This document shows, one piece after another, positions 62,401 to 64,000 of a DNA stretch of 64,000 nt. Every line of letters starts with the position of its first letter. The stretch's first letter is position 1. Under the pieces are notes generated by a model. That model was not told the DNA's origin, searched no databases, and was given only the letters and a program-made list of their open reading frames with translations. This DNA comes from Himantopus leucocephalus (Eukaryota > Chordata > Aves > Charadriiformes > Recurvirostridae). The stretch spans positions 10,289,463 through 10,353,462 of the forward strand of contig RSEF01000002.1 in assembly GCA_003993805.1 (NCBI GenBank). The letters run 5' to 3'. The position numbers were made by a program, and so were the translations under genes.

Positions 62401-64000
62401 GCTGGAGATGGGCTGTATAGCAGCAGCTGGGGGACACTGGGCTGTCAGCAAGCCTGAAGGCACCATGAAAATGGAGTTCACCTACTTGTGAACCCTACCA
62501 CGAAAGATCAAATTCCCTCACACTTACTCAGGCTATCTTGGGTGCATGGTCTGTGGGGGAATACATGTGGACACCCCCTCCCTGGCAGCCCCAAGCAACC
62601 CCATTACAAACCCATTATATCACCTATAGAGGGAGGAGGAGGAATTGTACACACATCGTCTCCAGGTGGGATGACCACAACCCTCTCCAGGAAAGCTCTT
62701 TGTGATCCTCAAACTGAAAAACGTGTTTAGACAGCAGCTATCAAACACATTTCAGACTATCTCATACTACTCTGGACCTTTAGTTCTCCTTGCTAAAAAA
62801 TACTTTAAGGGAGTCAGACCAAACGCGCACCAATATCCCAGAGGCACTTGTCCATTTTCCAGGTGCTGCATATATGGGATCTCATGCTGATCAACTCCTT
62901 CTGGGAGGTATGTTATTGCTGATAAGCTATAGTCCTCCACAGCTACACCCTTGCTTCTCCTCCAAAATGACTTGCTTAAAATTCTGTATTTTTTTCTTGA
63001 ATCAGTTAATATTATGGGTCATCTCAGCCTTTTCAAAGAGCCAGTGCTCCTCACAGACCCTCATAATTAGCCCTTGGCTGGATCCGAACCTTCCCCTTGT
63101 GAGCTCATTTGTACAGGATGCTGGCTTGGAAACGGGCCATTCTGAAGGCAGCCGTATATCTCCTGTTATTGGTTTGCATGAAAAACTAGCTTCACCTCAT
63201 CCGCACACTGTTTTCACGATTTTCACTGTTTTCACCTTACAGAAAAGAACCTAAATCTTCATTTCCAGCCAAAGAAATGGCAAGACCTTATTAAAGAGTC
63301 GCTGTTATTCCTTTCGTCTCTTAAAATGATTGATTTTAAAGGCTGAGAAAGAAGGGAATAATAATGTTGTTTTAGGCCAGACAGAAGATGGAGCAGGTGC
63401 TGTATAAACTCTTCCATGTTAACACGACATTGTCTGGAGCCGAGGTTGTTAAATTGCTCCAGACTTGGGCATGATTTCAGCACAATGTTCACAAAACATT
63501 ATGGAAGTAGTAAATTGTGAAATTTGCTCATTTAGATGAAGATTTCTGCCAAAAACCTCTCCCCTCAGAATTTCCGAATAAGGAAAATTCTTGAGTGCAA
63601 TTAGCGTGCTGTCTGCCAAAACATTTTTGTTTGTAATTTAGCTCAGAAGATACATGTAGAATAAAACAAACTAATCAATCATATCAGGTTGCCTGGTTTT
63701 CACCTTAAAAAATACCGTGATTAATGAAGAACTAGTTTTAAAGAGATTGTGTTGGTTTTGCTGAAATTTTTACATCTGTGTGTTCCCTCTTCTGACATCT
63801 TCTCCTATTCCAAAGAAGACCAATTTCCTGCAGAGACTTCATGGCACCAAGTCTCCCCCGAGCACAAACATGACAAACTGTTCTATATTAAGTTCTTCAA
63901 AAGCAACTTAAAAAACAATAGAAATTTTCCACTGTAATTGAGGGAGAGGCTCATTTTACTTCAAGAATATTTCAAGAAGAATATTTTACAATGCCAGACT
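59496..64000 (-). other. DPP6: DPP6 intron upstream of exon A (partial)
   Basis: No DPP6 exon is recognised. I looked for the expected preceding exon ending in a KIPHG-like codon series and did not find it. It contains the membrane-anchor-like ORF at 61008-61328. The rest is AT-rich without recognised repeats. Confidence 0.8.
61008..61328 (-). other. Uncharacterised ORF with a signal-anchor-like start
   Basis: I do not recognise this 106-codon minus-strand ORF. The N-terminus is short and basic (Arg-Arg-Ser-Arg-Ser), followed by a hydrophobic stretch MAILLPGMGILWLLLVGVYY, then a polar lumen-like part with an Asn-Phe-Thr sequon and a Pro-rich segment. This is the pattern of a type II signal anchor. 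After Leu-Glu-Gly near 61052 the sequence reads GG|GTCAGTG, a plausible splice donor, so it could be a first coding exon or an antique exon relic. It lies inside a DPP6 intron on the same strand. A chance ORF is the simplest alternative, since similar-length random ORFs occur in this window. Confidence 0.25.

Overview
The window is intronic and exonic DNA from a bird nuclear genome. Several CR1 LINE 3' tails, each starting at the avian-typical tandem 'catagaat' end, point to a bird, as do an avian-type solo retroviral LTR, a degenerate CR1 ORF2 body and large AT-rich introns. Nothing bacterial is present: there are no operons, no ribosome binding sites and no CRISPR array. Apart from one unproven exon-like ORF, I see one gene.

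That gene is DPP6 (dipeptidyl peptidase-like 6, DPPX), transcribed on the minus strand, so exon order runs from high to low coordinate. Six consecutive internal coding exons are visible: A 59414-59495, B 39986-40106, C 10094-10248, D 8869-8966, E 3857-3980 and F 2806-2844. All have AG/GT splice sites and compatible phases. Together they give 619 nt and about 206 residues of uninterrupted reading frame through the extracellular beta-propeller. By aligning two N-glycosylation sequons to the human sites I remember (N319 and N404), this is about residues 228-433 of the long human isoform. The 5' exons (cytoplasmic tail, membrane anchor, first propeller blades) lie beyond position 64000. The 3' exons (rest of the propeller, inactive hydrolase domain) lie before position 1. 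Introns are very uneven: about 19.3, 29.7, 1.1, 4.9 and 1.0 kb.

Layout: 1-10.3 kb holds exons F, E, D and C and two CR1 tails. 10.3-40 kb is the giant intron B/C. It contains a perfect 14-bp Maf-type palindrome (15608), a perfect 21-bp-stem hairpin (37518), old and young CR1 pieces and a 100-N assembly gap inside a CR1. 40-59.4 kb is intron A/B. It carries a CR1 tail, an ancient plus-strand CR1/L3-like relic (43.4-43.9 kb), a solo LTR (46.7-47.2 kb) and a decayed plus-strand CR1 ORF2 body (49.3-50.9 kb). 59.5-64 kb is the intron upstream of exon A and holds one curious membrane-anchor-like ORF (61008-61328, minus).

The assembly has six isolated single-N positions. Three of them sit exactly at the junction of short near-identical direct duplications (21.7, 31.2-31.8 and 55.6 kb), which look like unmerged contig overlaps. 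I found no convincing undescribed biological system. The best leads are the Maf palindrome, the long perfect hairpin, the orphan membrane-anchor ORF and a homeodomain/octamer-rich AT-rich block near 48 kb.
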